Shown: one piece after another, positions 51,615 to 60,131 of the stretch
Layout of the letters: every line of letters starts with the position of its first letter
How positions within the stretch are numbered: position 1 is the first letter of the stretch
DNA from: Plesiomonas shigelloides
GTDB lineage: Bacteria; Pseudomonadota; Gammaproteobacteria; Enterobacterales; CAMTGL01
Length of the DNA: 64,000 nt
Assembly: GCF_900087055.1 (NCBI RefSeq)
Contig: NZ_LT575468.1
Span: 1,550,001-1,614,000 of the forward strand
Direction: 5' to 3'
Program-made: the position numbers and the translations under genes
The notes under the pieces: generated by a model
The model's input: the letters and a program-made list of their open reading frames with translations, nothing else
What the model was told of the DNA's origin: nothing
The model's database searches: none

Positions 51615-52826
51615 ATGTCGGATCTTAGTTGTTGGTTATCTGAAAAGGCCGATAGAAAAGACTATCTCCTCGTTAAGCGATTATCCGCAAATGATACTGG
51701 AGCAACAGGTGGGCACCAAGTAGGCTTGTATATTCCATCTGCCATGGTTGAAAAATTATTCCCATCTATAAATATTACGTCTGTAAAAAATCCCGATACA
51801 AAAATAACTGCGCATGTGTCTTCTCATGATTGTCCTGATAGCTTAGCTAGAGCTATCTATTATAATAATAAATATTTTGGTGGGACTAGAAATGAAAAAA
51901 GGATTACAAGGTGGGGTAGGAATAGTCCTTTGCAAGATGCCGAAAATACAGGAGCTCTTGCTATTTTGGCATTTCAAAATAATGATGGTTTAGATTCTAA
52001 CTTTGTAGATATCTGGGTGTGCCGTTCTCTAGGAGAGGAAGATTTAGTAGAGTCAGTTATCGGTGAGGTTCTGCCAGGGGTACTCTTGTTTGGTACTTCA
52101 AGTAAAATCATTAGTTCTTCAGCGTTAGGGAATATATCTTCTCGTGGTACATATATCATCCCAGATGATTGGAAAATCAATTTCCCATCAGGCAGGGATA
52201 TAGTGATGTATGCTAATGAACATTGCGCCTCAAGATCAAAAAATCCTGATGTGCAGTTACTTGAACGTCGGAATTATGAATATGAGATTTTTTTATTAAT
52301 CGAACAAGCCCATGTTCTAGATTTAATAAAAAAAGGATTTGGAACTGTTGATGAGTTTATAGCACTGGCGAATTCCGTCAGCAATCGACGTAAATCACGA
52401 GCGGGGCGATCATTAGAACTACATTTGGAGCAGTTGTTCATTGAGCATGGATTACTAACCTTTTCTACCCAGGCTGTTACTGAAGGAAATAAAAAACCTG
52501 ACTTCTTATTTCCTTCCTCAGATGCTTATCATAACTTATCATTTCCATCAGAAAAGCTTAACATGTTAGCAGTGAAAACTACTTGTAAAGATAGATGGCG
52601 GCAAGTATTAAATGAGGCCAATCGAATAGAAAAAATTCATCTATTCACTTTACAAGAGGGGGTTTCTGTAACTCAATTTGAAGAAATGCAGCAAGCAGGT
52701 GTAAATCTCGTCGTGCCGTTATCCTTGCATAAGAAATATCCAGAGAAAATTAGAGGGCACTTGATATCATTAAGTGATTTTATAAATGATCTTGCTAAGT
52801 TATATCAGGAAGAGGTTGGCGCATAG
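51615..52826 (+). CDS. EcoRII-like type II restriction endonuclease
   Basis: 403 residues from ATG 51615 (AAGGG 8 nt upstream; an in-frame ATG at 51591 is possible). The N-terminal half matches the EcoRII effector-binding domain (KRLSANDTGATGGHQVGLYIPSAMVEKLFP, and FGGTRNEKRITRW). The C-terminal half is the EcoRII catalytic domain: SRAGRSLELHLEQLFIEHGL, KKPDFLFPS (Asp) and LAVKTTCKDRWRQVLNEA (K-x-x-x-K). EcoRII cuts before CCWGG and needs more than one site copy; the same specificity here is inferred from the partner methylase. It converges on the methyltransferase gene with a 17-bp gap. Confidence 0.88.
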   Translation: MSDLSCWLSEKADRKDYLLVKRLSANDTGATGGHQVGLYIPSAMVEKLFPSINITSVKNPDTKITAHVSSHDCPDSLARAIYYNNKYFGGTRNEKRITRWGRNSPLQDAENTGALAILAFQNNDGLDSNFVDIWVCRSLGEEDLVESVIGEVLPGVLLFGTSSKIISSSALGNISSRGTYIIPDDWKINFPSGRDIVMYANEHCASRSKNPDVQLLERRNYEYEIFLLIEQAHVLDLIKKGFGTVDEFIALANSVSNRRKSRAGRSLELHLEQLFIEHGLLTFSTQAVTEGNKKPDFLFPSSDAYHNLSFPSEKLNMLAVKTTCKDRWRQVLNEANRIEKIHLFTLQEGVSVTQFEEMQQAGVNLVVPLSLHKKYPEKIRGHLISLSDFINDLAKLYQEEVGA

Positions 52827-52843
52827 TGCGCCAACTTTTAAAT

Positions 52844-54265
52844 TTATTGTTTTTTTTCTAAAGATACAGCTTTTATAATGAATGGCTCAAGTAAATTTGC
52901 TACTGCCTCAAATACTGGTACTACAACGGAGTTTCCAAATTGTCGGTATGCTTGAGTGTCAGATACTGGTATTCTAAATTTATTTTCACCTGGTTTTTCA
53001 AAGCCCATAAGCCTTGCACATTCTCTCGGAGTTAGTCGGCGAGGTCTATGGTTTTGATTCTGCTCGTTTGAGAAATCTTTTTCTCCTAGAGCCATATCCC
53101 AACCTCTATCAATTAAAATTTCAGAACCATCTTTATGGTATCTTGCTGATAAAGTTCTTGTTACACAACTTTCATTATTTGGATTCACTAAACCAAATCC
53201 AAAACCATTACCTTTCGCTGCATGCTTTTTAGCATAGTTATATAAGTATTCCCAAAGTTTCGGAGTTAGAATGTACTTGCTATCTACGGATATATCTAAT
53301 AACTCCCGTAATGTAGGTCGTCTTTCTGGATAAAAGCGATAGACATCTTGTAAACTAAAGCCATGATGAATATTTAGATCTCTACGAAAGCCTACTAAAA
53401 TAATTCGCTCTCGATGTTGTGGCAAGAAGTGTTTCCCATCTATAATTTTAGGATCGTTTTTATCTTTAGTTAATGCATCTGATACTTCGTAACCTAATTC
53501 ATCAAGAGCATTCATGATTATTTTAAATGTCTTTCCCTTATCATGACTTTTAAGGTTTTTAACATTTTCTAGGACAAATATAGCTGGTCTTTTTGCTTGA
53601 ATGACTCTTGCTACATCAAAAAAAAGTGTTCCTTGAGCTTCACATTCAAATCCATGAGCTCGACCTAGAGAATTTTTTTTGCTAACACCCGCAAGGCTAA
53701 ATGGTTGGCATGGGAAACCAGCAAGTAAAACGTCATGATCTGGTATAGATCTGTCAATAAATTTATATGCTTCAAATTCAGATATTTCTGGTTTATCACT
53801 CAGAGTGACTTCACGTATATCAGAGTTAAATCTATGACTCTCTGCATCATTATACCAGTTTGCTTTATAGGTCCGAACAGCCTCTTTATTCCATTCACTA
53901 GTGAATACGCATTGTCCACCAATCTCTTCAAATCCTTTACGAATACCACCTATCCCTGCAAATAAATCAATAAATTTAAATGAGTAGTTAGGATGATTTT
54001 TTGGTGGTTGAGGCAGCATCTTACGTAAGAGAGATTCTTCTGCATAAGTAAGCGATTTCGGTGCGCTTTTCCCATTTACCCAGCGATTAAGTGTTTCTCG
54101 ACTCCAATCATTTTTACCGACCATGCGCAATAACTCAGCAACATACTTTTGGTCGTATATTTCAAGTACTTGGCTAATTAGTTTTTTGTCATTTTCTTGT
54201 TGTTTTTTTTCTTCTGACTCAGCTTTAGCAAGTAAATCTTGCGCGAGCAATTCAAATTCGGACAT
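52844..54265 (-). CDS. Dcm/M.EcoRII-like DNA cytosine-5 methyltransferase
   Basis: 473 residues, the usual length for Dcm/M.EcoRII. An N-terminal HTH-like region ([28 protein letters not shown]) precedes the m5C motifs: [33 protein letters not shown] (catalytic Cys), [46 protein letters not shown] and [13 protein letters not shown]. It methylates the cognate site, probably the inner C of CCWGG, to protect from the convergent nuclease. GGAGGAAGT lies before the ATG. This is a complete restriction-modification cassette of nearly 3 kb, large for an integron. Confidence 0.93.
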   Translation of the reverse strand: MSEFELLAQDLLAKAESEEKKQQENDKKLISQVLEIYDQKYVAELLRMVGKNDWSRETLNRWVNGKSAPKSLTYAEESLLRKMLPQPPKNHPNYSFKFIDLFAGIGGIRKGFEEIGGQCVFTSEWNKEAVRTYKANWYNDAESHRFNSDIREVTLSDKPEISEFEAYKFIDRSIPDHDVLLAGFPCQPFSLAGVSKKNSLGRAHGFECEAQGTLFFDVARVIQAKRPAIFVLENVKNLKSHDKGKTFKIIMNALDELGYEVSDALTKDKNDPKIIDGKHFLPQHRERIILVGFRRDLNIHHGFSLQDVYRFYPERRPTLRELLDISVDSKYILTPKLWEYLYNYAKKHAAKGNGFGFGLVNPNNESCVTRTLSARYHKDGSEILIDRGWDMALGEKDFSNEQNQNHRPRRLTPRECARLMGFEKPGENKFRIPVSDTQAYRQFGNSVVVPVFEAVANLLEPFIIKAVSLEKKQ

Positions 54266-54447
54266 ACTTCCTCCGTGGGTGTTATGGGTGAGATACTATC
54301 ACTCATTTGACCCAGATGGAATGGTGGGCATGGATATTTAACCAGTAATTTGATGATGAGAAATTAATTTACGTGGTTTTCATAAAACAAATGTGTCGTA
54401 ATGCATTGATATATAATGTTTTATTGTGCAGTATAGATCGTGCTAAA

Positions 54448-54569
54448 GCCTAACAAAGAGTTAAACAGGGACATTTTGAAATGGGCATTCGCTACGCGAA
54501 TTTTATGCCCATTTCAAACCGCTGCGCACGCAGGCGTGCTGCGCTATGCCCCTTAACTAAATGTTATGC
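54448..54569 (+). repeat. attC-A site 48
   Basis: R'' GCCTAAC and R' GTTATGC; L'' AGTTAAAC against L' CTTAACT. Confidence 0.92.
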
Positions 54570-54935
54570 AAAAGGCTAGAGTCTGCAACGGTTCACGGTT
54601 TAAAAATCAGTGTCCACCGTGCTGAAGTTTATTTGAATATTATTCACTAATTGATTCTCTGAGTTATTTGGCATCAGATATTCATAAATCCACATTAAAT
54701 ACCGCAATTAATACGTCGTTATGCTTTGGTATTGTAACGCTGAATAAGTAGGTTTTTTCCTACTAGCTACAGATAAATCAATCTTTGCTTACTTTGGGAA
54801 TGCGTTTATAGTGGTGTCATTCAGCGTTTTGTACTCTCAACATGGTTTTAAGATGATCTTGAGAAGGCAAATGTGCTAATAAAAAATTGGTGGCTAGAAA
54901 TATATCGGTAAAGCTCCTTACTTACACAACATGAG
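54570..54935. other. gene-free leader of cupin cassette
   Basis: 366 AT-rich bp. No ORF, scaffold block or repeat is recognised. It presumably holds the promoter of the cupin gene, but no clear -35/-10 pair stands out. Confidence 0.4.
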
Positions 54936-55292
54936 ATGGATATCATGGCAATAGTTTCAACCGAAAATGCTTTGCACTACGTCTGGGGTTTATCTTGTGA
55001 TGGCTGGCATTTAGCTAAAACCTCAGGGCTAAGTGTTATACAAGAGCGCGTACCCAGCGGTGCAGGTGAAGTTAGGCATTTGCATGAGAACGCTGAACAA
55101 TTTTTCTATGTCTTATCTGGTATAGCAACTCTTGAGGTTGCTGGTCATGTACACAAAATAAAGCCGTTACACGGGATACACATTCCAGCGAAAACACCGC
55201 ATCAACTAAGTAATCAAGGTGATTCTGAACTGACATTTTTGGTCATTTCCACACCGCCAAGTCACGGTGATAGAGTTGAGTTATTTGCATAA
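54936..55292 (+). CDS. cupin domain protein
   Basis: 118 residues (a start at ATG 54945 is equally possible). It is a single cupin barrel: motif 1 is PSGAGEVRHLHENAEQFFYVLSG (G(X)5HXH...E, with His-Leu-His and Glu at about residues 48-55) and motif 2 is HGIHIPAKTPHQLSN (about residues 79-93). Residues HLH, E and H can coordinate a divalent metal. Small cupins bind sugars or act as dioxygenases or isomerases; the substrate is unknown. It is a canonical sense cassette with its TAA inside the attC. Confidence 0.88.
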   Translation: MDIMAIVSTENALHYVWGLSCDGWHLAKTSGLSVIQERVPSGAGEVRHLHENAEQFFYVLSGIATLEVAGHVHKIKPLHGIHIPAKTPHQLSNQGDSELTFLVISTPPSHGDRVELFA

Positions 55293-55409
55293 CAAAAAGT
55301 TAAGCAGGGACATTTTGAAATGGGCATTCGCTACGCGAATTTTATGCCCATTTCAAACCGCTGCGCATGCAAGCATGCTACGCTATGCCCCGGTAACTAA
55401 ATGTTATCT
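55287..55409 (+). repeat. attC-A site 49
   Basis: R'' GCATAAC overlaps the cupin stop; R' GTTATCT; L'' AGTTAAGC against L' GGTAACT. Confidence 0.93.
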
Positions 55410-55912
55410 GAAAGGCGAATTTAATAGGCTTTCGTGGTTTAAATTTTAGGCCGTAGCCAAGCTAATTTTCGCGGCGCAATTGTATTCTTTCTTCGGTTTA
55501 GCTTCAGCGTCGAATGGTCGAGTTGTCTTGGCTACAGTGCTATTTACGTAAATATTGTATTCTTTCCATTCTTTCCATTCTTGAACATAGTTGGCGAATG
55601 TGCGCGTTGCAGTTTCAGCGGTATAGGCGAATGTAATCCAGCTTTCTTTCCCGTCAGTTGGTTCTGCTGCAACGAGTAGTTTTGACATAGCATAGCTTTC
55701 TGCAACTGAGAAATTGTATTCTTTCCTGTTGGACGCTTGGTTTTTAGCCGCACGAAATCAGTGCTTTTTCACACAATTGAAGCTGAACGGTCGAGTCACG
55801 TGATAAATCATCGCTAGAATAAGGTAAGTTCAGGCTCGCCGAGGAAAACTGCCTTTACTTAAGGCTGTTACGTTGGTCTGCAAAACTCTGCTTTTAGCAG
55901 CCTTGGGGTTTC
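55410..55912. repeat. 75-bp-unit repetitive cassette, copy 8
   Basis: The minus strand reads an unbroken AAEPTDGKESWITFAYTAET onward to KPKKEYNCAAK, with a small internal expansion (TTCTTTCCA duplicated near 55560, adding Trp-Lys-Glu). Confidence 0.8.
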
Positions 55913-56035
55913 AGATAACAAGAAATTCAAGCAGGGACATTTTGAAATGAGCATTCGCTACGCGAATTTTATGCTCATTTCAAACCACTGCGCACGCAAG
56001 CGTGCTCCGTTATGCCCCTTAATTAAATGTTATCA
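55913..56035 (+). repeat. attC-A site 50
   Basis: R'' AGATAAC, R' GTTATCA; L'' AATTCAAG against L' CTTAATT; outer arm GAGC/GCTC. Confidence 0.93.
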
Positions 56036-56089
56036 GGAGTCGCGCTAAATTTAGAACTGTGGGTCATGAAGTAATCGTAGTTAATTGTC

Positions 56090-56740
56090 TTAGCTACAAT
56101 TTCTCATTTCGCCAGAAAGCAGTATTTTCACGCCAACTGTATTAGGAGTCGCATTCACTAGCGATTTTGCTACAGAAATGGCGGTAATGGGTTTGTAGTT
56201 TTTCGGAATAAAACTCATCAATGCATTAGCGAATAGCTGACTGTAGTGCTCATTACTTCTTTTCGGTTGGCCCAATGCATCACGATCACCTAATAGCATA
56301 GAAGGGCGAGCAATCGTCACACCTCTAAAGCCTAAATTCTCAACTGTCAGCTCTAATTCGCCTTTTACTCTGCTATAAAACACTACAGAATTTGGGTTAG
56401 CGCCCATTGCACTAACAATTCCTATGCGGTCTACGCCAACTTTTCGGGCAGCTATTGCTACGGCGAGGTTTGCATCAAAATCCACTGCACGAAATGCATC
56501 TTTGCTTCCTGCATCTTTGATAGTTGTTCCAAGTGCAAGATAGACTTCATTTGCGCTAGGTAATGCGGGTAAGTCCTCAAAATTCACAACTAGTTGAACA
56601 AGCTTCGGATGATCCAGTTTCAGCTTGCGTCTCGTTAAACTGTATACTGTACGAACAGTGTCGTCGTTCAAAAGCTGTTTGAAGATCTCGCTGCCAACCA
56701 GTCCGGTACTTCCTGTAGTAATCACATCGCGATTTGGTAG
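56090..56740 (-). CDS. NAD(P)-binding SDR-like oxidoreductase, copy 2
   Basis: 216 residues from ATG 56740 with AAGGAA upstream. It is a close paralogue of the 32743 gene with the same TGSTGLVGSE cofactor loop and FYSRVKGELE active site. It is shorter by three residues because the codon after NCS is TAA (plus-strand CTTAGCT instead of CTTGGCT). Substitutions such as Glu-Leu-Thr for Glu-Met-Ala in the last helix of the active-site region are mild. Both copies keep the same flanks, so the cassette was duplicated as a unit. Confidence 0.87.
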   Translation of the reverse strand, partial: LPNRDVITTGSTGLVGSEIFKQLLNDDTVRTVYSLTRRKLKLDHPKLVQLVVNFEDLPALPSANEVYLALGTTIKDAGSKDAFRAVDFDANLAVAIAARKVGVDRIGIVSAMGANPNSVVFYSRVKGELELTVENLGFRGVTIARPSMLLGDRDALGQPKRSNEHYSQLFANALMSFIPKNYKPITAISVAKSLVNATPNTVGVKILLSGEMRNCS

Positions 56741-56842
56741 CATCTGAGGGTTCCTTGGTATTCTGTATGTTCTGGTTGTAACCAAGGTTAGCGCAGTCTA
56801 AGTGTTTTGGTAATCCATTTTGTTTGGTCTACATTGGCTCCG

Positions 56843-56965
56843 TGATAACAAAAAATTCAAGCAGGGACATTTTGAAATGGGCATTCGCTACGCGAATTTT
56901 ACGCCCATTTCAAACCACTTCGCACGCAGGCGTGCTCCGTTATGCCCCTTAATTAAATGTTATCA
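56843..56965 (+). repeat. attC-A site 51
   Basis: R'' TGATAAC, R' GTTATCA; L'' AATTCAAG against L' CTTAATT. The outer arm is GGGC here but GAGC in the sister cassette's site 31. Confidence 0.93.
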
Positions 56966-57019
56966 GGCTGTGGCATAGCAATCTTTTGTGCGAATGTTAT
57001 ATACATATCCATCATATGG

Positions 57020-57535
57020 TTAATAGCAAGTATTACCGTCAGAAGATGACCATGAAGTTCCATCTAAAAGTTTATTAAATTTAATATATTTTAGCAGTCT
57101 ATTCTTAGTGTTAAATGTGATTAATTCTATTTCTGATACAACTTGGGCTGGTTCAATACTTTCTAGAGAGTTATTTGGTTCATTGATAAAAACCGTGTAA
57201 ATGCAATTGATTGCGTCAGAGTTGCTTTTTACAATTCTTCTTGCTTTGTTTATATCATCATTCTCGACTAATAAAATGGAGTTTAATGATTTTGCTAATT
57301 GTTCTGCTGCTTTGCTTTGTTCTCTATGGGGGTATTTTTCTTTTATATATTGGTCAATATCATCTCGAATGCTATTATGGTTTCTATCTGACCCAATTAA
57401 AGAGTCACCTCGCTCTAAAGAGGGTGTTAATCCCGAAACTTCTAACTTGTTAATTATATCATTTCCTGATAATGTCCTATAACTCAATGCAATAAGTATA
57501 AATCCTATAGCTAAGAAAGAGCGTGTTCCTTTCAT
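57020..57535 (-). CDS. EF-hand-like exported/anchored protein, second intact copy
   Basis: 171 residues, about 95% identical by eye to the 43641 product. The signal/anchor segment SFLAIGFILIALSYRTLSG, the SDRNHNSIRDDIDQYI loop and the C-terminal SSSDGNTCY are conserved. Differences include KLEVSG for KLEASG and ILLVEND for IFLVEND. It shows that the family is maintained as full-length proteins, in contrast to the broken copy at 6225. Confidence 0.78.
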   Translation of the reverse strand: MKGTRSFLAIGFILIALSYRTLSGNDIINKLEVSGLTPSLERGDSLIGSDRNHNSIRDDIDQYIKEKYPHREQSKAAEQLAKSLNSILLVENDDINKARRIVKSNSDAINCIYTVFINEPNNSLESIEPAQVVSEIELITFNTKNRLLKYIKFNKLLDGTSWSSSDGNTCY

Positions 57536-57756
57536 AATTATCCTATGCGCTAAAGCTGTATTGCCTATAGCGTTAGTAGTGACAGAATGCTAGAAGTTTT
57601 TTTGCGATTTAGCATTATATTTCGATTGGCGATCTTGATAATATATATTTTGTGTTGTGCGAAGTATATGCAAATTTTGTCTGGCAATGAAAATGAACTA
57701 TTAGTTAGTAATTGGTGTACTTCGCAAATCTATTCTTGAAGTGGATAATTATGCCG

Positions 57757-57879
57757 TGATAACAAAGAGCTCAAGCAGGGACATTTTGAAATGGGCATTC
57801 ACTGCGTGAATTTTATGCCCATTTCAAACCGCTGTGCACGCAGGCGTGCTACGCTATGCCCCTTAGCTAAATGTTAGCT
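57757..57879 (+). repeat. attC-A site 52
   Basis: R'' TGATAAC, R' GTTAGCT; L'' AGCTCAAG against L' CTTAGCT; arm ATTCAC-TGC-GTGAAT. Confidence 0.93.
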
Positions 57880-58449
57880 GAAAGGCGAATTTAATAGGCT
57901 TTTGTGGGTAAAATTTGAGCACTACTCATAGTTTATTGTCACGGCGCAATTGTATTTTTTCTTCGATTTACCTTTTGCGTCGCATGGGTGAGTTGGCTTG
58001 GCTGCTTCATCGTTTAAGTAAATATCGCATTCATTCCAGTAGCGTATTCGGCGGAGTCCGGCAAAGTTGCCGATGCATCTTCAGCATTCACTGTAAGTCA
58101 GTATTCTTTCCATTCCTGAACATTGTTTGCGAATGGCCGCGTTGAAGTTTCTACGGTGTAGGCGAATGTAATCCTGTATTCTTTCCCGTCAGCAGGTTCT
58201 ACTGCAACAGGTAGTTTTGGAATAGTAAGGTTTGCTACAACTGCGCAATCGTATTCTTTCCTCTGGTTTGCATGGTCTTTAGCTGCACGAAATCAGAGTT
58301 CTTTTGCACAACAGGTGGCGAATGGTCGAGTCACATGGAAGTGTGTTAATAGAATAGGGCCAGTACAATGCACGCCAAGGTCTATTGTCCTTACTTAAGG
58401 TTGTTTAGTGGGGCGGCAAGTCTAGTGTTTTTAGCTACCTTGGGGTTTC
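57880..58449. repeat. 75-bp-unit repetitive cassette, copy 9 (long form)
   Basis: Long form similar to copies 5 and 7. It ends CCTTGGGGTTTCAGCTAAC. Confidence 0.8.
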
Positions 58450-58571
58450 AGCTAACAAAAAACTCAACAGGAACATTTTGAAATGGGCATTCGCTGCGCG
58501 AATTTTACGCCCATTTCAAACCACTGCGCATGCAAGCATGCTACGTTATGCCCCTTAGTTAGAAGTTATCT
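58450..58571 (+). repeat. attC-A site 53
   Basis: R'' AGCTAAC, R' GTTATCT; L'' AACTCAAC against L' GTTAG; AGGAACATT replaces AGGGACATT. Confidence 0.92.
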
Positions 58572-59065
58572 GAAAGGCGAATTTAATAGGCTTTCGTGGT
58601 TTAAATTTCAGTCCGTAGCCAAGCTAGTTTTCGTGGCTCACTTGTATTCTTTCTTCGGTTTAGCTTCAGAGCCGAATGGTAGAGTTGTCTTGGCTACAGA
58701 ACTATTTACGTAAATATCGTATTCTTTCCATTCTTGAACATAGTTGGAGAATGAGCGCGTTGCAGTTTCAGCGGTATAGGCGAATGTAATCCGGCTTTCT
58801 TTCCCGTCAGTTGGTTCTGCTGTTGCGGGGAGGTCGGGCATAGCATGGTTTGCGGAAACTGGAAAATCGTATTCTTTCCTGCTGTTAGCATTGTGTGTGG
58901 TTGCACAAAATCAGTGTTCTTTTGCACAATCTAAGTCGAATGGTCGAGTCACGTGATCAATCATCGGTAGAATAGGGTAAGTTCAGGCTCGCCGAGGAAA
59001 ACTGCTTTTACTTAAGGCTGTTACGTTGGTCGGAAAAACTCAGCTTTTAGCAACCTTGGGGTTTC
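58572..59065. repeat. 75-bp-unit repetitive cassette, copy 10 (type copy)
   Basis: The unit word begins at 58647, 58722, 58797 and 58872, exactly 75 bp apart. The minus strand reads three consecutive 25-residue units starting RKEYDFPVS, GKESRITFAYT and WKEYDIYVNSS, then KKEYK. A TGA lies just upstream of the first unit. Confidence 0.85.
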
Positions 59066-59188
59066 AGATAACAACAAATTCAAGCAGGGACATTTTGAAA
59101 TGAGCATTCGCTGCGCGAATTATACGCTCATTTCAAACCACTGCGCACGCAATCGTGCTCCGTTATGCCCCTTAATTAAATGTTATCA
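59066..59188 (+). repeat. attC-A site 54
   Basis: R'' AGATAAC, R' GTTATCA; L'' AATTCAAG against L' CTTAATT; outer arm GAGC/GCTC; inner arm GCACGC-AA-TCGTGC. Confidence 0.92.
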
Positions 59189-59276
59189 GGAAGGGCATTT
59201 AATTAATATTTTTGGCGTATGAGAGAATCGTACTATTACCGTAGTAGGGTACCACGGCGAATGAAAAATATTATAT

Positions 59277-59403
59277 TTTAACGCCCGTCTAAGGGGCTGG
59301 CAACGAACTATCACTAAACTCAAACACAACAACTGCAACCACCGCGCCTCAATGGGACTAGAAGCGCGGCGCGTTGACAGTCACATTGAGGCGTTTGTTA
59401 TAT
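59277..59403 (-). repeat. attC-B, V. cholerae VCR-like
   Basis: 127 bp between TTTAACG and GTTATAT. Minus-strand features AACAAACGCCTCAA, GACTGTCAACGCG, GTTGTTGTGTTTGAGTTT and CAGCCCCTTAGACGGGCG closely follow the published V. cholerae repeat. It is the clearest foreign-type site in the window. Confidence 0.85.
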
Positions 59404-59410
59404 GTGTGAC

Positions 59411-59692
59411 CTAAACAAGGCACCAGCTTGGGCATGTAGCATCGTCCTCTTCCATATCACGCTGGTTGTCAAGGAAGAACGTTACAAATTGATTGGCCGC
59501 ATCAACTACACACATATCCTCTGGAATTTGTTTGCTACACCGAATAGCATCGTGGGCAATATTGAAAAAACCAGTCCCAGATATAACATGTCTGTATTTG
59601 TTTATAGCATCATCGCCTTGTGTAGAAAGGTTGATCGCATTACCTATTGCTGTCATTTGTACTATGTACAAAAATTCTTCTTGTTTAGTCAT
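59411..59692 (-). CDS. hypothetical small protein
   Basis: 93 residues, not recognised. It is helical and acidic (MTKQEEFLYIVQMTAIGNAINLSTQGDDAINKYRHVISGTGFFNIAHDAIRCSKQIPEDM), ending ATCPSWCLV with paired cysteines. AGGAAGT lies 5 nt before the ATG. An overlapping 103-codon plus-strand frame has no binding site and is rejected. Upstream, ATATAAC-AGCATTATT complements the GTTATAT box of the downstream VCR-like attC, marking this gene plus attC-B as one complete inserted cassette. Confidence 0.6.
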   Translation of the reverse strand: MTKQEEFLYIVQMTAIGNAINLSTQGDDAINKYRHVISGTGFFNIAHDAIRCSKQIPEDMCVVDAANQFVTFFLDNQRDMEEDDATCPSWCLV

Positions 59693-59728
59693 GTTTACTT
59701 CCTATTTCCCTAGCATATAACAGCATTA

Positions 59729-59989
59729 TTATATTTTGTCTACCCATGTGTGACACAACTCTTTCTCGAAATTGAGGTATATATCGTAGTACCCAACTTT
59801 ACTCTGGGTCGTTGTTAATAACACCTTTAGATACTCGCGTCGTGCATTCGTTAAGTTTGATATTACGTTGTTTGTAATCTGGTATCTTCCACAATTTGAA
59901 CAACATACATCAAATCTATTGTCATGGTCTGTTTTAGCTGCTTGCGCTGTGGTGCCACAAACGAAACAATTATTATCAAAAATTTCCAT
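59729..59989 (-). CDS. small zinc-ribbon protein
   Basis: 86 residues with two CxxC knuckles: NNCFVCGTTAQAAKTDHDNRFDVCCSNCGRYQI (residues 5-37). This is a four-cysteine zinc ribbon followed by a helical C-terminal half (NVISNLTNARREYLKVLLTTTQSKVG). Such ribbons bind nucleic acid or protein; no specific role is evident. GAGGAT lies 6 nt before the ATG. It shares the scaffold with the 59411 gene and is nearer the promoter at 60103, so both may be co-transcribed. Confidence 0.68.
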   Translation of the reverse strand: MEIFDNNCFVCGTTAQAAKTDHDNRFDVCCSNCGRYQITNNVISNLTNARREYLKVLLTTTQSKVGYYDIYLNFEKELCHTWVDKI

Positions 59990-60102
59990 TTATTTATCCT
60001 CTAAATTAAGGCTCTTAACGCAGCAGCAATAAATGCAAAAATCATTTTTTAACGGATTTTTTCACTAGAAACACAACAGCGTATTATGCGGAAACTTTCC
60101 GT

Positions 60103-60131
60103 ATAGTAACGTGACATGTATTCTTCGTCAC
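60103..60131 (-). promoter_or_regulatory. scaffold promoter for 59729/59411 genes
   Basis: -35 GTGACG (60126-60131), 17 bp, -10 TACTAT (60103-60108). Confidence 0.58.

Noticed and set aside
59402-59713. 103-codon plus-strand frame overlapping the 59411 gene
   Set aside because: No binding site, starts inside the attC-B box, and the minus-strand frame has AGGAAGT at the right distance and fits the cassette layout.
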